A DNA stretch of 64,000 nt from Gammaproteobacteria bacterium (GCA_016209015.1 JACQWY010000002.1:141622-205621); one strand, 5' to 3'. Positions 7,901 to 16,725 are shown, numbered from the stretch's first letter. Notes: generated by a model not told the origin, from the sequence alone. A program made the numbers and translations.

Positions 7901-8239
7901 TCAGCCGGCGACGAGATCCTTCAGACCCTTCAGCGCCGAGGCGCGGACCGACAGGCTCGCCGGACGGGCTTCGACCTTCACCATCTCGCCGGTGAAGGGG
8001 TTCTTCGCCATGCCGGCCTTGCGCGCAGGCTTCTTCACCCGGCGCAGCTTGATGCCGACTTCCGGCACGCTGAACTCACCGGAACCACGCGCGTTCAGGT
8101 GACGGACCGCGTGGTCGCGCACCGCCGCCAGAACTGACTGCACTTCCTTCTTCTTCAGACCGGTGACTTCCGCGATGGTCGTCAGGATCTGACTCTTCGT
8201 TTCCTTTTCTTTGATCGCGCTCGCTTTAGAACGGCTCAT
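7901..8239 (-). CDS. HU/IHF family DNA-binding protein
   Basis: A 112-aa histone-like protein of the HU/IHF fold: N-terminal helices (KSQILTTIAEVTGLKKKEVQ), the dimer core, and the beta-arm region with the family signature around GEFSVPEVGIKLRRVKKPARKAG and KNPFTGE (quoted in parts; residues about 55-90). The Lys-rich N-terminal extension (SRSKASAIKEKE) is longer than in E. coli HU. Shine-Dalgarno GGAGGAG precedes the ATG by 4-5 nt. A reverse-strand promoter about 220 bp upstream implies a long leader holding a small open frame. Monocistronic, with its own terminator. Confidence 0.9.
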   Translation of the reverse strand: MSRSKASAIKEKETKSQILTTIAEVTGLKKKEVQSVLAAVRDHAVRHLNARGSGEFSVPEVGIKLRRVKKPARKAGMAKNPFTGEMVKVEARPASLSVRASALKGLKDLVAG

Positions 8240-8381
8240 AACTCCTCCCACAACTAGGATGTCCAATGTGCTGCAGAGCGTACTCGTCGGACTGGACTTG
8301 CGTTGGTGTCACGGCGTGCGGCTCGCGCCCCAAAATCTTCTCGAGCTTCGCCACCAGCGTATGTGATTCGATACACCCCAT
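8226..8381 (-). CDS. Candidate 51-aa leader peptide overlapping the HU start
   Basis: An open frame of 51 codons (MGCIESHTLVAKLEKILG... to SYEPF) in the HU leader. Its TAA at 8226-8228 lies 14 bp inside the HU gene in another frame. Composition is protein-like, unlike the Arg-rich shadow frames nearby. GAGG lies 3 nt before the ATG. If translated it would couple to HU translation. I know no homologue, and chance remains possible. Confidence 0.3.
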   Translation of the reverse strand: MGCIESHTLVAKLEKILGREPHAVTPTQVQSDEYALQHIGHPSCGRSYEPF

Positions 8382-8462
8382 GACCCTCGCAGTTCCATCC
8401 CCCGGGGCGCGGATTACGCGGGAATTCCCGAGTGAAATGCGCCTGCAAGTACTGCGCGCGGT

Positions 8463-8490
8463 AATATAATCCTCGGCGTGTGTTTTGTAA
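8463..8490 (-). promoter_or_regulatory. Candidate sigma-70 promoter for HU
   Basis: On the reverse strand: -35 TTACAA (forward 8485-8490), 16-bp spacer, -10 TATATT (forward 8463-8468), in an A/T-rich patch. Transcription would start near 8456 and give a leader of about 215 nt before the HU ATG. Confidence 0.5.
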
Positions 8491-8566
8491 GCCTTGACAT
8501 ACGCTGAAAACAAGAAAAAAAGCGCCTTTTTGCGGCTTTTCGCCCTTTCGCGAAATTCGAGCCGAG

Positions 8567-10090
8567 TCAGTCCCCGGCCGCGACACGCTCGACGCGCGCG
8601 AGCATGGCCAGCACCGTACCTTCCCCCGATCCGGGATGCAGGTACTCTACGCCCAGCACTTTCATCCGGTTCTTGATCCAGGCGAAGGGATACATCGGGG
8701 GCAGGCCGCTCGGCGGATGGTCCTCGACCGCCATCATCATCACGTACGGGCAGCGCGCGAGCGCGGCGTCGAGCGCCTGCGCGCCGGCCGCGGGCAGCGG
8801 CAGGATCTCCGTCCGGCGATGCGCGTGGAGCAGCACGTACTGCGGCAGCGCGGCGCTGATGCACGCGTCCGCGGGCAGGCTCGAACCGGCTGCGTGAACG
8901 AAGCGGAGCATGCGGGTGGTGGTCTGCACGGCGCGCGTCGCGGCCGCGGGATCTGCGATGCGATACCACATCGGCGTGCGCCGTTCGGGCTCACCGCTCG
9001 CGATTTGCCCGAGCACGAGGCTCCCGCCCGGCAGGCCGAGCAGCCCCACGAGCACGACGACCGCGGTGCCGCCCCACGTGCCTCGCTCGCCGGCGAGGCG
9101 CACGGCACCGCTCCAGACATAGCCGAGCGCGAACGGCAGGAGCACGAACAGGAAGCGCCGCGCGTGCGCCGGATGCGGCCAGACGAGCAGCAGGGCGAGA
9201 TGGAACGCTGCGTACCAGGCCGCGCATTCGCGTCGGCGCAGCGCGCCGAACCAGCCGATCGCGGCCGGCACCGCGAGCCCGGCGAGCGACAGCGCGACGT
9301 GCGACGGCGCAGTGAGATCGAAGCTCGTGACGAGACCCTCGGCGAGCGCGCGCAGATTTCCGCCCATCGTCGCGATCAGCCGCGCCGGCCCGCCTGCATC
9401 GACGTCGTAGGTGCCCAAGCCGTACACGTGCTTCACGATCGACCAGACGACGGCCGGCGCGCAGGCGAGCAGCGGCGGCCAGAGCCGGAGCGTGCCGCGC
9501 GCCCGCGGCAGCCAGGCGAGCACGAACGCGGCGAGGAGCGTCACGCCCGCCGTGCGCGCGACGGCCGCGAGTCCGATCGCGAGCGCCGCGACGAGTCCGC
9601 GTCGCGCCGTCGCCGGACCGGCAATCGCGACGAGGCCGACGAGCGACAGCAGGAGATAGAGCGGCTCGCTCACGATGTCGAGCGCAGTGACGAGCGTCAC
9701 GGGCAGGAGCGCGAACAGCAGCGTGAGAGCCAGCGCCGCGATCGCCGGCGCGCCGTTCGCGCGCAGCCATGCGTAAGCCGCGCCGACGGCCGCGCCGAGC
9801 GTCGCGGCGCCGAACGCATGACTCGCGAACGGCGCGGAGCTGCCGCCGCCGGCCCAGGCCAGCAACAGCGGATAGAGCGGCGGAAACGGATAGCGGGCGA
9901 ACGCGAATGGTCCGAGATCGGGGACGGTTGTGCGCCACGGCGAGAAATGATCGGCGATGACGAGGTAAACCGCCGCATCGGAGATCGTGCCCGTGTAACC
10001 CGCGTGCACGCCGAGGACGGCATAGAGGGCCGCCGCCGCGAGCGCGAGGAGGGCCGCGAGCGCGTAGTCGCGACCGCGCAGCGGCGTCAC
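8567..10090 (-). CDS. GT-C type membrane glycosyltransferase (ArnT/PMT-like)
   Basis: A 507-aa protein with about 10-12 TM helices and a C-terminal periplasmic domain (about residues 370-507). An acidic patch in the first loop (SDAAVYLVIADHFSPW) and the loop FARYPFPPLYPLLLAWAGGG are typical of polyprenyl-phosphate-sugar GT-C enzymes of the ArnT/PMT (GT39/GT83) kind. Sugar and acceptor are unknown. The GTG start overlaps the sirtuin stop (GTGA). Its open frame extends further upstream inside the sirtuin gene, but only the part from 10090 is TM-rich and sensible. Last gene of a four-gene operon (channel, SDR, sirtuin, glycosyltransferase). Confidence 0.75.
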   Translation of the reverse strand: MTPLRGRDYALAALLALAAAALYAVLGVHAGYTGTISDAAVYLVIADHFSPWRTTVPDLGPFAFARYPFPPLYPLLLAWAGGGSSAPFASHAFGAATLGAAVGAAYAWLRANGAPAIAALALTLLFALLPVTLVTALDIVSEPLYLLLSLVGLVAIAGPATARRGLVAALAIGLAAVARTAGVTLLAAFVLAWLPRARGTLRLWPPLLACAPAVVWSIVKHVYGLGTYDVDAGGPARLIATMGGNLRALAEGLVTSFDLTAPSHVALSLAGLAVPAAIGWFGALRRRECAAWYAAFHLALLLVWPHPAHARRFLFVLLPFALGYVWSGAVRLAGERGTWGGTAVVVLVGLLGLPGGSLVLGQIASGEPERRTPMWYRIADPAAATRAVQTTTRMLRFVHAAGSSLPADACISAALPQYVLLHAHRRTEILPLPAAGAQALDAALARCPYVMMMAVEDHPPSGLPPMYPFAWIKNRMKVLGVEYLHPGSGEGTVLAMLARVERVAAGD

Positions 10091-10848
10091 GGTCCGAGCG
10101 CGTCGACGATCGCGCGCAGCGACACGAGCGCCCCGGCGGCGAGCCGGTGCGTGACGACGTCGGAGAGCAGCGTGCGATCCGGGTTGATCTCGACCGTGGT
10201 CAGACCCGCCTCGCTCGCCTCGACGACGGGACCGTAGACATACGGGAACGCGGCTGTCGTGCCGACGCTGAACACGACGTCGAAGCCGCGCGTCATCTCG
10301 ATTTCGTAGCGGCGCACCGCGCGCTCCGGCAGCATTTCGCCGAACAGCACGACATCCGGGCGCAAGAGGCCGCCGCAGTCCGCGCACCTCGGCGGCAGCG
10401 CGAGGCCGTCGAACGTGCGGCATTGCGAACGCGCGCCGCAGACGAGGCAGAAGAGCTCGCTCAGATTGCCGTGGAGCTCGATGACGTTCGTGCTGCCGGC
10501 CTCGCGATGGAAGCCGTCGACGTTCTGCGTGACGACCCACACTTCGCAGCGGCGTTCGAGTGCGGCGATGAGGCGGTGCGCATCGTTCGGCGCGGCGCCG
10601 CGGCAGGCGCGCTCGATTTCGAAGATGTATTTCCAGGTCAGCGCGGGATCGCGCGCGAACGTCCCGCCGGACAGGATCTCTTCGATCGGCAGCCCTTCGT
10701 CGATCGTCATCTCGTTGTAGAGCCCGCCGACGCCGCGATAGGTCGGCAGCCCGGATTCCGCCGAGATGCCGGCGCCGGTGATGAAGGCCACACGCCGCGC
10801 CGCGGCGAGCGCCGCCGCCACCGCGCGTGCCGTCGCTTGCAGATCCAT
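10087..10848 (-). CDS. SIR2 family NAD-dependent protein deacylase
   Basis: A sirtuin of 253 aa that removes acyl groups from lysines with NAD+. Seen: Rossmann NAD-binding GAGISAESGLPTYRG (25-39), TQNVDGFH (107-114), catalytic H126 in ELHGN, and a zinc ribbon with Cys pairs C134/C137 and C155/C158. The acceptor specificity (acetyl or succinyl) is not clear. Its stop overlaps the downstream glycosyltransferase start; 10 bp separate it from the upstream SDR gene. Confidence 0.93.
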   Translation of the reverse strand: MDLQATARAVAAALAAARRVAFITGAGISAESGLPTYRGVGGLYNEMTIDEGLPIEEILSGGTFARDPALTWKYIFEIERACRGAAPNDAHRLIAALERRCEVWVVTQNVDGFHREAGSTNVIELHGNLSELFCLVCGARSQCRTFDGLALPPRCADCGGLLRPDVVLFGEMLPERAVRRYEIEMTRGFDVVFSVGTTAAFPYVYGPVVEASEAGLTTVEINPDRTLLSDVVTHRLAAGALVSLRAIVDALGP

Positions 10849-10858
10849 GCCCCCTCCT

Positions 10859-11680
10859 TCAGTTCGTGTTGCGGAAATCGCGCGCGTGCCGGCCGATCAG
10901 CGCCTCGACGAGCGGCCGCGGCAGGAGCCGCGCGGCGAGCGCGATCGCGCGATTGATGCGGCCGGTGATGTACACGATCTCGCCGCGCTCCGCGGCGGCG
11001 ATGCCGTCGCGCGCCACGGTCGCGGCGTCCATCCACAGCCAGCGCGGCAGACGGCTCACGCTCGCGCGCATGCCGGACACGTCGTGGAACTCCGAATACG
11101 TGAAGCCCGGACACAAGGCGAGCACGCGGATGCCGGACGGCGCGAGCTCGGGCGCGAGCGATTCCGTGAAGCGGATCATCCAGGCCTTCGACGCGCCGTA
11201 CAGCGTGTGGCCCGCCGAGCCCGGCACGTGACCGGCGAGCGAGGCGACATTGATGATCGTGCCCGCGCCGCGCGCTTTCATGGCCGGGACGAAGCGGTGA
11301 CAGAGCTCGGCGACGGCGTTGATCATGACCTGCTGGAACGCGGCGTGGACCTCCCACGCACTGCTCGCGAATGCGCCGGGCACGCCGTAGCCCGCGTTGT
11401 TGACGAGAATGTCGATGGTGAGACCACGGGCTTCCACTGCGGCGGCGAGCAGCGCGGGCGCATCCGGCCGGGAGAGATCGGCGGGCAGGATCGTCACGCG
11501 CGTGCCGTGGGCTTGCGCGAGCTCGTCGGCAAGCGCGGCGAGGCGCCCTTCGCGGCGCGCGGTCAGGACCAGATCGCAGCCGCGCCGCGCGTATTCGCGG
11601 GCGAACTCGCGGCCGATGCCGGCCGAGGCGCCGGTGACGAGCGCCGTCCGCCGCGCGCTGCCATTCCCCGCTCCGTTCAC
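10859..11680 (-). CDS. SDR family NAD(P)-dependent oxidoreductase
   Basis: A classical short-chain dehydrogenase of 273 aa. Seen: cofactor motif TALVTGASAGIGREFA near residues 12-27, NNAGYG, catalytic Ser in NVASLAG and YGASK as the Tyr-Lys pair. R after TA (TARREGRL) at the end of the second strand suggests NADPH preference. The GTG start overlaps the stop of the channel gene (GTGA). Substrate unknown; the DltE/YqjQ-like subgroup is a reasonable guess. Confidence 0.9.
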   Translation of the reverse strand: MNGAGNGSARRTALVTGASAGIGREFAREYARRGCDLVLTARREGRLAALADELAQAHGTRVTILPADLSRPDAPALLAAAVEARGLTIDILVNNAGYGVPGAFASSAWEVHAAFQQVMINAVAELCHRFVPAMKARGAGTIINVASLAGHVPGSAGHTLYGASKAWMIRFTESLAPELAPSGIRVLALCPGFTYSEFHDVSGMRASVSRLPRWLWMDAATVARDGIAAAERGEIVYITGRINRAIALAARLLPRPLVEALIGRHARDFRNTN

Positions 11681-12486
11681 GCCGCGAGGCGCTGGGTACG
11701 GAAATGCCGGATGAGGCGCGTGTCGACGTAGCGCTTCGTATCGAGGACGAGACGATCCTGCGCCATCTGGAGCTGATGCAGGAAGAACATCACGGTGATG
11801 CACAGGATGAGCGCCGTCAGCGTCGCGTTGAACGTGACGCCGAGACCGTGCGTGACGCCCGTGACGTCGCCGGCCGCGGCGCGTTGCGCTTCCTGCAGCG
11901 CGGCGCCGATGCCGCGCACCGTGCCGACGAAACCGACGGCCGGAATGGCCCAGACCGTGAAGCGCACCATGGAGAGCTCGGCGTCGAGCTTGGACGCCTC
12001 GAACTCGCATTCGTCGCGCACCGCGGTCGCGGCGTCCTGGATGCTGCCGGTCGCGCCGAAACGGTTGAGCGCGACGTTGATCGTCCGCGGCAGCAGATGC
12101 GCCTGCCGTTCCGCCGGCAGCGCCTCGATGCGCCGCGTGAATTCCCGCGAATCCTCGGGGAACAGCACCTGTCCGTCGCGGATGCCGACGAAATCCTGCT
12201 CGAGCAGGCTGCGCTCGCGCGCGACCGCGACGCCGCGGTAGGCGAGGATGAACACCGACCAGATTGCGAGGATGAATGCCGTCTCCTGCTCGTAGTCGCG
12301 CAGGATGACGTACACGGAGCGCGGCGGCGTGTGCATGGGATCCTGCTTGAAATGTTCCTCCTGCGCCGCGAGCACCGCCTCGGCGCGCGGCCGGATGACG
12401 GTCATGTAGACGGACTGCACGACGACGACCGTCAGCAGCAGCGTCATCGTCATGTACAGGAATTCGAACGGGAAGAGCTTTTTCAT
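11677..12486 (-). CDS. MotA/TolQ/ExbB proton channel family protein
   Basis: A 269-aa inner-membrane protein: an N-terminal TM (about 9-30), a second near 65-85, and two TMs in the C-terminal half around FTVWAIPAVGFVGTVRGIG and TALILCITVMFFLHQLQMA. That block matches the MotA/TolQ/ExbB ion-channel domain. No TolR/ExbD or MotB partner is adjacent, which is unusual; the downstream partners are an SDR, a sirtuin and a glycosyltransferase. The start at 12486 (MKKLFPFEFLY) was chosen because the upstream extension is not protein-like. Confidence 0.82.
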   Translation of the reverse strand: MKKLFPFEFLYMTMTLLLTVVVVQSVYMTVIRPRAEAVLAAQEEHFKQDPMHTPPRSVYVILRDYEQETAFILAIWSVFILAYRGVAVARERSLLEQDFVGIRDGQVLFPEDSREFTRRIEALPAERQAHLLPRTINVALNRFGATGSIQDAATAVRDECEFEASKLDAELSMVRFTVWAIPAVGFVGTVRGIGAALQEAQRAAAGDVTGVTHGLGVTFNATLTALILCITVMFFLHQLQMAQDRLVLDTKRYVDTRLIRHFRTQRLAA

Positions 12487-12858
12487 GCAGGGACGTCGCG
12501 TTCGGTGCTGCCCGGAGCGGGATGGATGAATCCTTGGATGAGCGGAGCGGCGGCGGCGCAACGACGCGGGCCGTCGGCCGTCCCGGAGACGGATTGCGTT
12601 CTGATCTTGCCCGGCCGGGCCAAGGGACGCGATACTCGACGAACACTCCGCGCCGGCAGCCCACAGTCGCCCGAACTTCCGGCGTGCGGTGAACGTAAAG
12701 CATGTTGGGAGCGCGCGCAAGCCGCTCTCCGTTCCCTGCCCGCGGGCGGTGGAACGCAGCGTCGTCCGGGTGCGACCGGCCGCGAATGCACAGGGATGCG
12801 TATCCGCCGCCGCCCGCGCCGGGCCACTCGAGGTGCGGTCATCGATACGCTCGAATCC
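12487..12858. other. Divergent intergenic region, no gene seen
   Basis: 372 bp between the divergently transcribed channel operon and the histidine kinase. Open frames here are Arg/Ala-rich shadows. An in-frame ATG at 12795 could extend the kinase by 21 Arg-rich residues. No clear promoter pair, hairpin or repeat was recognised. Confidence 0.5.
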
Positions 12859-15800
12859 ATGTCGATCCTTCCCGCGCTCGCGCTGCTCGCCGGCGGCGTC
12901 GCCGCGCTCGCGTTCGGCGTGCGCACCGGACGCCGGCAGCAGGCCGCGCTCGAGCAGGCGGAGACGGATGCGCGTCTCGCCGACATCGCCGCCGCGCTGC
13001 CGGGCGGGCTCTTCGTGTTCCGACTCGCCCCCGACGGCACGCGCAGCCTGCCGTATGCGAGCGAGGCCTTCACTGCGATCCTGGGCCTCGCGCCCGGCGC
13101 ACCGCTCGACGTCGCGGCGGTGTTCGCCGCGATCGATCCCGCGGATCTGCAGACGCTCGAAGCGGCGATCGAGAGCTCGTCACGCACGCTCGCGAACTGG
13201 CAGGGCGAGTTCCGCGTGCGCCGGCCCGGCGGCGAAGTGCGCTGGGTCGCGGGCGAGGCGGTGCCGCGCCGCGAAGCGGACGGTGCGGTGACCTGGCAGG
13301 GCTTCCTGCACGACGTGACGCCGCGCCGGCGCATGGAATCCGCCCTCGCCGAGAGCGAATCGCGCTACCGCGTGCTCGTCGAGGAAGCCTCCGACGTCAT
13401 GATCGTCCACGACCTCTCGGGCGCGATCGTCGACGTCAACACGCGGGCCTGCGAGAGTCTCGGCTACTCGCGCGACGAGTTGCTCTCGATGTACGTCTTC
13501 GACATCGAGATCGATTTCGACCCGCGCCTCGTGAACGCGGCGTGGGCCGAATCCGAGCACGGCCGCTGCCAGACGCTGCGCGGACGCCACCGCCGCAGGG
13601 ACGGCAGTGAATTCCCGGTCGAAATCCGGCTCTCGCGTCTCGAGCTCGGCGGCCGCACGCTGCTCGTCGGCTTCGCCCGCGACGTGAGCGAACGCGAGCG
13701 CATCGAGGACGCGCTGCGCACGAGCGAGGAGCAGTACCGCACGCTGGTCGAGGCGATGGCGGACGGCGTGTTCGTCGCGCAGGATCGCCGCTTCGCGTTC
13801 GCGAACGGCACGCTGCCGGCACTCCTCGGCTACGCGCACGCCGATTTCGTCGGCCGCCCGTTCGAAGACGTGATTGCGCCGGAGTTCCTGCCGATCTGGG
13901 ATGCGCGCTACGCGCAGCGCGTGGGCTTCGGTCCCGAGCCCGAGCGTCGCTACGAGCTGCAGTTCGTGCGGGCCGACGGCACGTTGCTGTGGGTGGAGCT
14001 CCGCGCGAGCCGCGTCGTCTACCACGGCCGGCCCGGCGTGCTCGGCATCATCCGCGACATCAGCGCGCGGCGCCGCGCGGACGCGGCGCTGATCGAGCGC
14101 GAAGCGCGCCTGAACGCGATCGTCGACTCGGCCGTCGATCCCATCCTCGTCATCGACAGCGCGGGCACCGTCGAGTCGGCGAACGCCGCACTCGAGAAAG
14201 TGTTCGGCTATGCCTGCGACGAAGTCGTCGGGCACAACGTGAAGATGCTGATGCCGCAGCCGTACCGCGACCGGCACGACGACTACCTCGCCGCCTACGC
14301 CGCGACCGGCGTGAAGAAGATCATCGGTCGCGGCCGCGAGGTGATGGCCCAGAAACGCGACGGCACGCTGTTCCCTGTCGATCTCGCGGTCGCCGAATTC
14401 GAGGTCGGCGGCGAGCGCCGGTACGCCGGCATTCTGCGCGATCTCAGCGCCCGCTACGCCGCCGAGGAGGCGCTGCGCGCGAGCGAGCGGCGGCAACGCG
14501 AGCTCATTCGCGCGCTGCCGCTCCTGCTGCTGACCTGCGACCCGGACGGACGCTGCGACTATGCGAGTCCGCAGTGGCAGTTGTTCGCCGCGGAAGCGAC
14601 CGACGGTGCGTGCTCGAAGTGGCTGGCCCATGTCCATGACGAGGACATCGGGCGTGTCCGCGAGGACTGGGCCGCGGCCGTCGCGCGCGGCGATCGCTAC
14701 GCAGCCGATCTGCGCCTGCGCGACGCGGCCGGCCGCGCGCGCTGGTTCGCGGCGCGCGCGGTTCGCCTCACGGATCGACGCGGACCGGCCGCGGAGTGGC
14801 TCGTGATCATGACGGATATCGAAGCCCGACATGCCGCCGAGGACGAGGTGCGCCGGCAGGCGCGGCTGCTCGAGATTTCCCATGATGCGATCATGGTCTG
14901 GGAGCTCGAGGGCGCAATCTCCTACTGGAACCGGGGCGCGAGCGCGACGTACGGTTATGCCGCCGAGGAGGCGCTCGGACGCGTGAGCCACGAGCTGCTC
15001 GCCACGCGCTTTCCCGAGGACGGGCGCGGCGTGCGCGAGGCGCTGCTCGATAGCGGTCTGTGGGAAGGCATACTCGAGCATCACACCCGCGACGGCACGA
15101 CGGTCGTCGCCGAGAGCCGCATGCAACTCGTCGTCGACGCCGATGGCCGGCGCATGGTGTTCGAGACCGATCGCGACATCACGCTCCGCCGCAGGGCCGA
15201 GCTGGAGCTGCAGGCGCTGAATGCCGGACTCGAGAGCCGCATCGGACAGCGCACGTCCGAGCTCGAAACCGCCTACGCCCAGCTCGAAGCGTTCGCCTAT
15301 TCCGTCTCGCACGACCTCAAGGCGCCGCTGCGCGCCATCGACGGTTACAGCCAGCTCCTGCAGCTCGATTACGCCGACCGCCTCGGCGAGGAAGGACGCA
15401 CGTTCATCGACAACATCCGCCGCGGCACGCAACAGATGGGCCGGCTGATCGAGGATCTGCTCGCCTACTCGCGCATCGAGCGCCGCACGCTGAAGTTCGC
15501 GCGCATCGATCTCGCGGCCGCGGTCGACGCCGCGCTCGCCGATCACGCTGCACACGCCTCCGGCGACGCGCCGCGCGCGGAGATCACGCTCGACGTGCCG
15601 CCCTCGCGGGTCCACGCGGATCCCGACGGCCTCGCGCTCGTGCTGCGCAACCTGGTCGCCAACGCGCACAAGTTCAGCCGTGACGCCGTGCCGCCGCGGA
15701 TCGACATCACCGCGGTCGAGGACTCCGGCCGCGTGCGTCTCGCGGTGCGTGACAACGGCATCGGCTTCGACATGAAATACCAGGACAGGATCTTCGAGCT

Positions 15801-15957
15801 GTTCCAGCGCCTGCAGCGCAGCGAGGACTACCCGGGCACGGGCATCGGGCTCGCGCTCGTGCGCAAGGCGGTGGAACGCATGGGCGGACGCATCTGGGCG
15901 GAGAGTGCCCCGGGCGCCGGTGCGACTTTCTACGTGGAGCTGGACCATGGCGAATGA
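12859..15957 (+). CDS. Multi-PAS sensor histidine kinase
   Basis: A 1032-aa sensor with one N-terminal hydrophobic segment (2-20), then six PAS/PAC units (about residues 35-155, 160-290, 290-410, 410-535, 535-660, 660-785), a short coiled coil, a HisKA domain with H818 in VSHDLKAPLR, and HATPase_c with N-box NLVANAHKF, DNGIGFD and GTGIGLAL. The fourth PAS closely resembles the FixL oxygen-sensor PAS (VKMLMPQPYRDRHDDYL, then KKIIGRGREV), but the position where FixL has its haem-ligating His carries Lys, so haem binding is unlikely. The bacteriophytochrome-like kinase core and the adjacent single-domain receiver (11-bp overlap) form a two-component pair. Confidence 0.92.
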   Translation: MSILPALALLAGGVAALAFGVRTGRRQQAALEQAETDARLADIAAALPGGLFVFRLAPDGTRSLPYASEAFTAILGLAPGAPLDVAAVFAAIDPADLQTLEAAIESSSRTLANWQGEFRVRRPGGEVRWVAGEAVPRREADGAVTWQGFLHDVTPRRRMESALAESESRYRVLVEEASDVMIVHDLSGAIVDVNTRACESLGYSRDELLSMYVFDIEIDFDPRLVNAAWAESEHGRCQTLRGRHRRRDGSEFPVEIRLSRLELGGRTLLVGFARDVSERERIEDALRTSEEQYRTLVEAMADGVFVAQDRRFAFANGTLPALLGYAHADFVGRPFEDVIAPEFLPIWDARYAQRVGFGPEPERRYELQFVRADGTLLWVELRASRVVYHGRPGVLGIIRDISARRRADAALIEREARLNAIVDSAVDPILVIDSAGTVESANAALEKVFGYACDEVVGHNVKMLMPQPYRDRHDDYLAAYAATGVKKIIGRGREVMAQKRDGTLFPVDLAVAEFEVGGERRYAGILRDLSARYAAEEALRASERRQRELIRALPLLLLTCDPDGRCDYASPQWQLFAAEATDGACSKWLAHVHDEDIGRVREDWAAAVARGDRYAADLRLRDAAGRARWFAARAVRLTDRRGPAAEWLVIMTDIEARHAAEDEVRRQARLLEISHDAIMVWELEGAISYWNRGASATYGYAAEEALGRVSHELLATRFPEDGRGVREALLDSGLWEGILEHHTRDGTTVVAESRMQLVVDADGRRMVFETDRDITLRRRAELELQALNAGLESRIGQRTSELETAYAQLEAFAYSVSHDLKAPLRAIDGYSQLLQLDYADRLGEEGRTFIDNIRRGTQQMGRLIEDLLAYSRIERRTLKFARIDLAAAVDAALADHAAHASGDAPRAEITLDVPPSRVHADPDGLALVLRNLVANAHKFSRDAVPPRIDITAVEDSGRVRLAVRDNGIGFDMKYQDRIFELFQRLQRSEDYPGTGIGLALVRKAVERMGGRIWAESAPGAGATFYVELDHGE

Positions 15958-16378
15958 TCACGCCGTACAACCGATACTCCTCGTCGAGGACAATCCGCTC
16001 GACGTCGACCTCACGCTGCGCGCCTTCCAGCGCAACCGGCTCGCGAATCCGGTCATCGTCGCCCGCGACGGCGAGGAAGCGGTCGCCTTCATCGCCCGCT
16101 GGGAAGCCGGCGAGCGCACGCCGCTCGTCGTGCTGCTGGACATCAACATGCCGCGCATGAACGGGCTCGAAGTGCTGCGCGCGATGAAGAGCAGCGCCGT
16201 CTCGCGCAGCATCCCGGTCGTCGTGCTCACGTCCTCGAGCGAGGGTCGCGACGTGCAGCGCGCCTACGAGCTCGGCGCGAACTCCTACATCGTCAAGCCC
16301 GTGAACTTCGACAAGTTCCTCGACGTCGCCTCGCAGATCGAAATCTACTGGTGCGCGATCAACCAGCCCCCGGGCTGA
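15947..16378 (+). CDS. Single-domain response regulator (Rcp1-like)
   Basis: A 143-aa receiver domain without an output domain. Seen: acidic pair E14-D15 (LLVEDN), phospho-acceptor D65 (VLLDINMPRMNG), Thr/Ser in VVLTSSS and Lys in YIVKPV. It begins 11 bp inside the end of the kinase gene, so it is its probable partner. Receivers of this kind, paired with bacteriophytochrome- or PAS-type kinases, usually act in phosphorelay or by protein-protein contact. Confidence 0.92.
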   Translation: MANDHAVQPILLVEDNPLDVDLTLRAFQRNRLANPVIVARDGEEAVAFIARWEAGERTPLVVLLDINMPRMNGLEVLRAMKSSAVSRSIPVVVLTSSSEGRDVQRAYELGANSYIVKPVNFDKFLDVASQIEIYWCAINQPPG

Positions 16379-16398
16379 TCGCGCCGAGGGCCCGGCGC

Positions 16399-16428
16399 TT
16401 GCCGAGCCACCCCCGGTGTGCAGTAAAC
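16399..16428 (+). promoter_or_regulatory. Candidate promoter of the gcv operon
   Basis: TTGCCG (16399-16404) and an AGTAAA/TAAACT -10-like element (about 16422-16429) with a 17-19 bp spacer lie just before the first glycine aptamer. The match is weak, but position fits the start of a riboswitch leader. Confidence 0.4.
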
Positions 16429-16435
16429 TGCGGGC

Positions 16436-16658
16436 CATCGGATCGGGAGAGCGCAGCGCGGCCCGCGAACGCGGATCGTCAGGCTGACGCCGAAGGCGCA
16501 ATCCCCATAACCGCTCAGGCAACCGAACCGGTCCGATGAGGAATTCTGGAGAGCGACGTGCCGTCGAGACGCGCGAGGTACGTCCACCGAAGGGGCAATC
16601 GGCGACGAGGCGCATCGGTCTGCACTTCCGCCGCAATCTCTCAGGTAAACGGACAGAA
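16436..16658 (+). promoter_or_regulatory. Tandem glycine riboswitch upstream of gcvT
   Basis: Two glycine aptamers in series. Aptamer 1 (16436-16538) is closed by P1 CATCGGA/TCCGATG and has GGGAGAG, GCCGAAGGCGCAA and CTCAGGCAACCGAACCG. Aptamer 2 (16544-16658) is closed by TTCTG/CAGAA and has GGAGAG, CACCGAAGGGGCAA and CTCTCAGGTAAACGGACAGA. These are the conserved core elements of the class, and a tandem arrangement before the glycine cleavage operon is classic. A downstream dyad (around 16663-16690) and the GAGAGG ribosome-binding site before gcvT are probably the expression platform, giving activation by glycine. Confidence 0.95.
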
Positions 16659-16725
16659 GGGGCGATCGGCCATGCATGATCGGGCCGGCGTTGACAAAGT
16701 TCGTGCGTCCACCTGAGAGGCCTTC

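Noticed and set aside
12795-12858. Earlier ATG (12795) as start of the histidine kinase
   Set aside because: Adds 21 Arg-rich residues ahead of a hydrophobic N-terminal segment; the ATG at 12859 gives a normal membrane-anchor start. Not excluded.
13180-15948. 922-codon reverse frame opposite the histidine kinase
   Set aside because: Antisense shadow; the forward kinase has all domain motifs.
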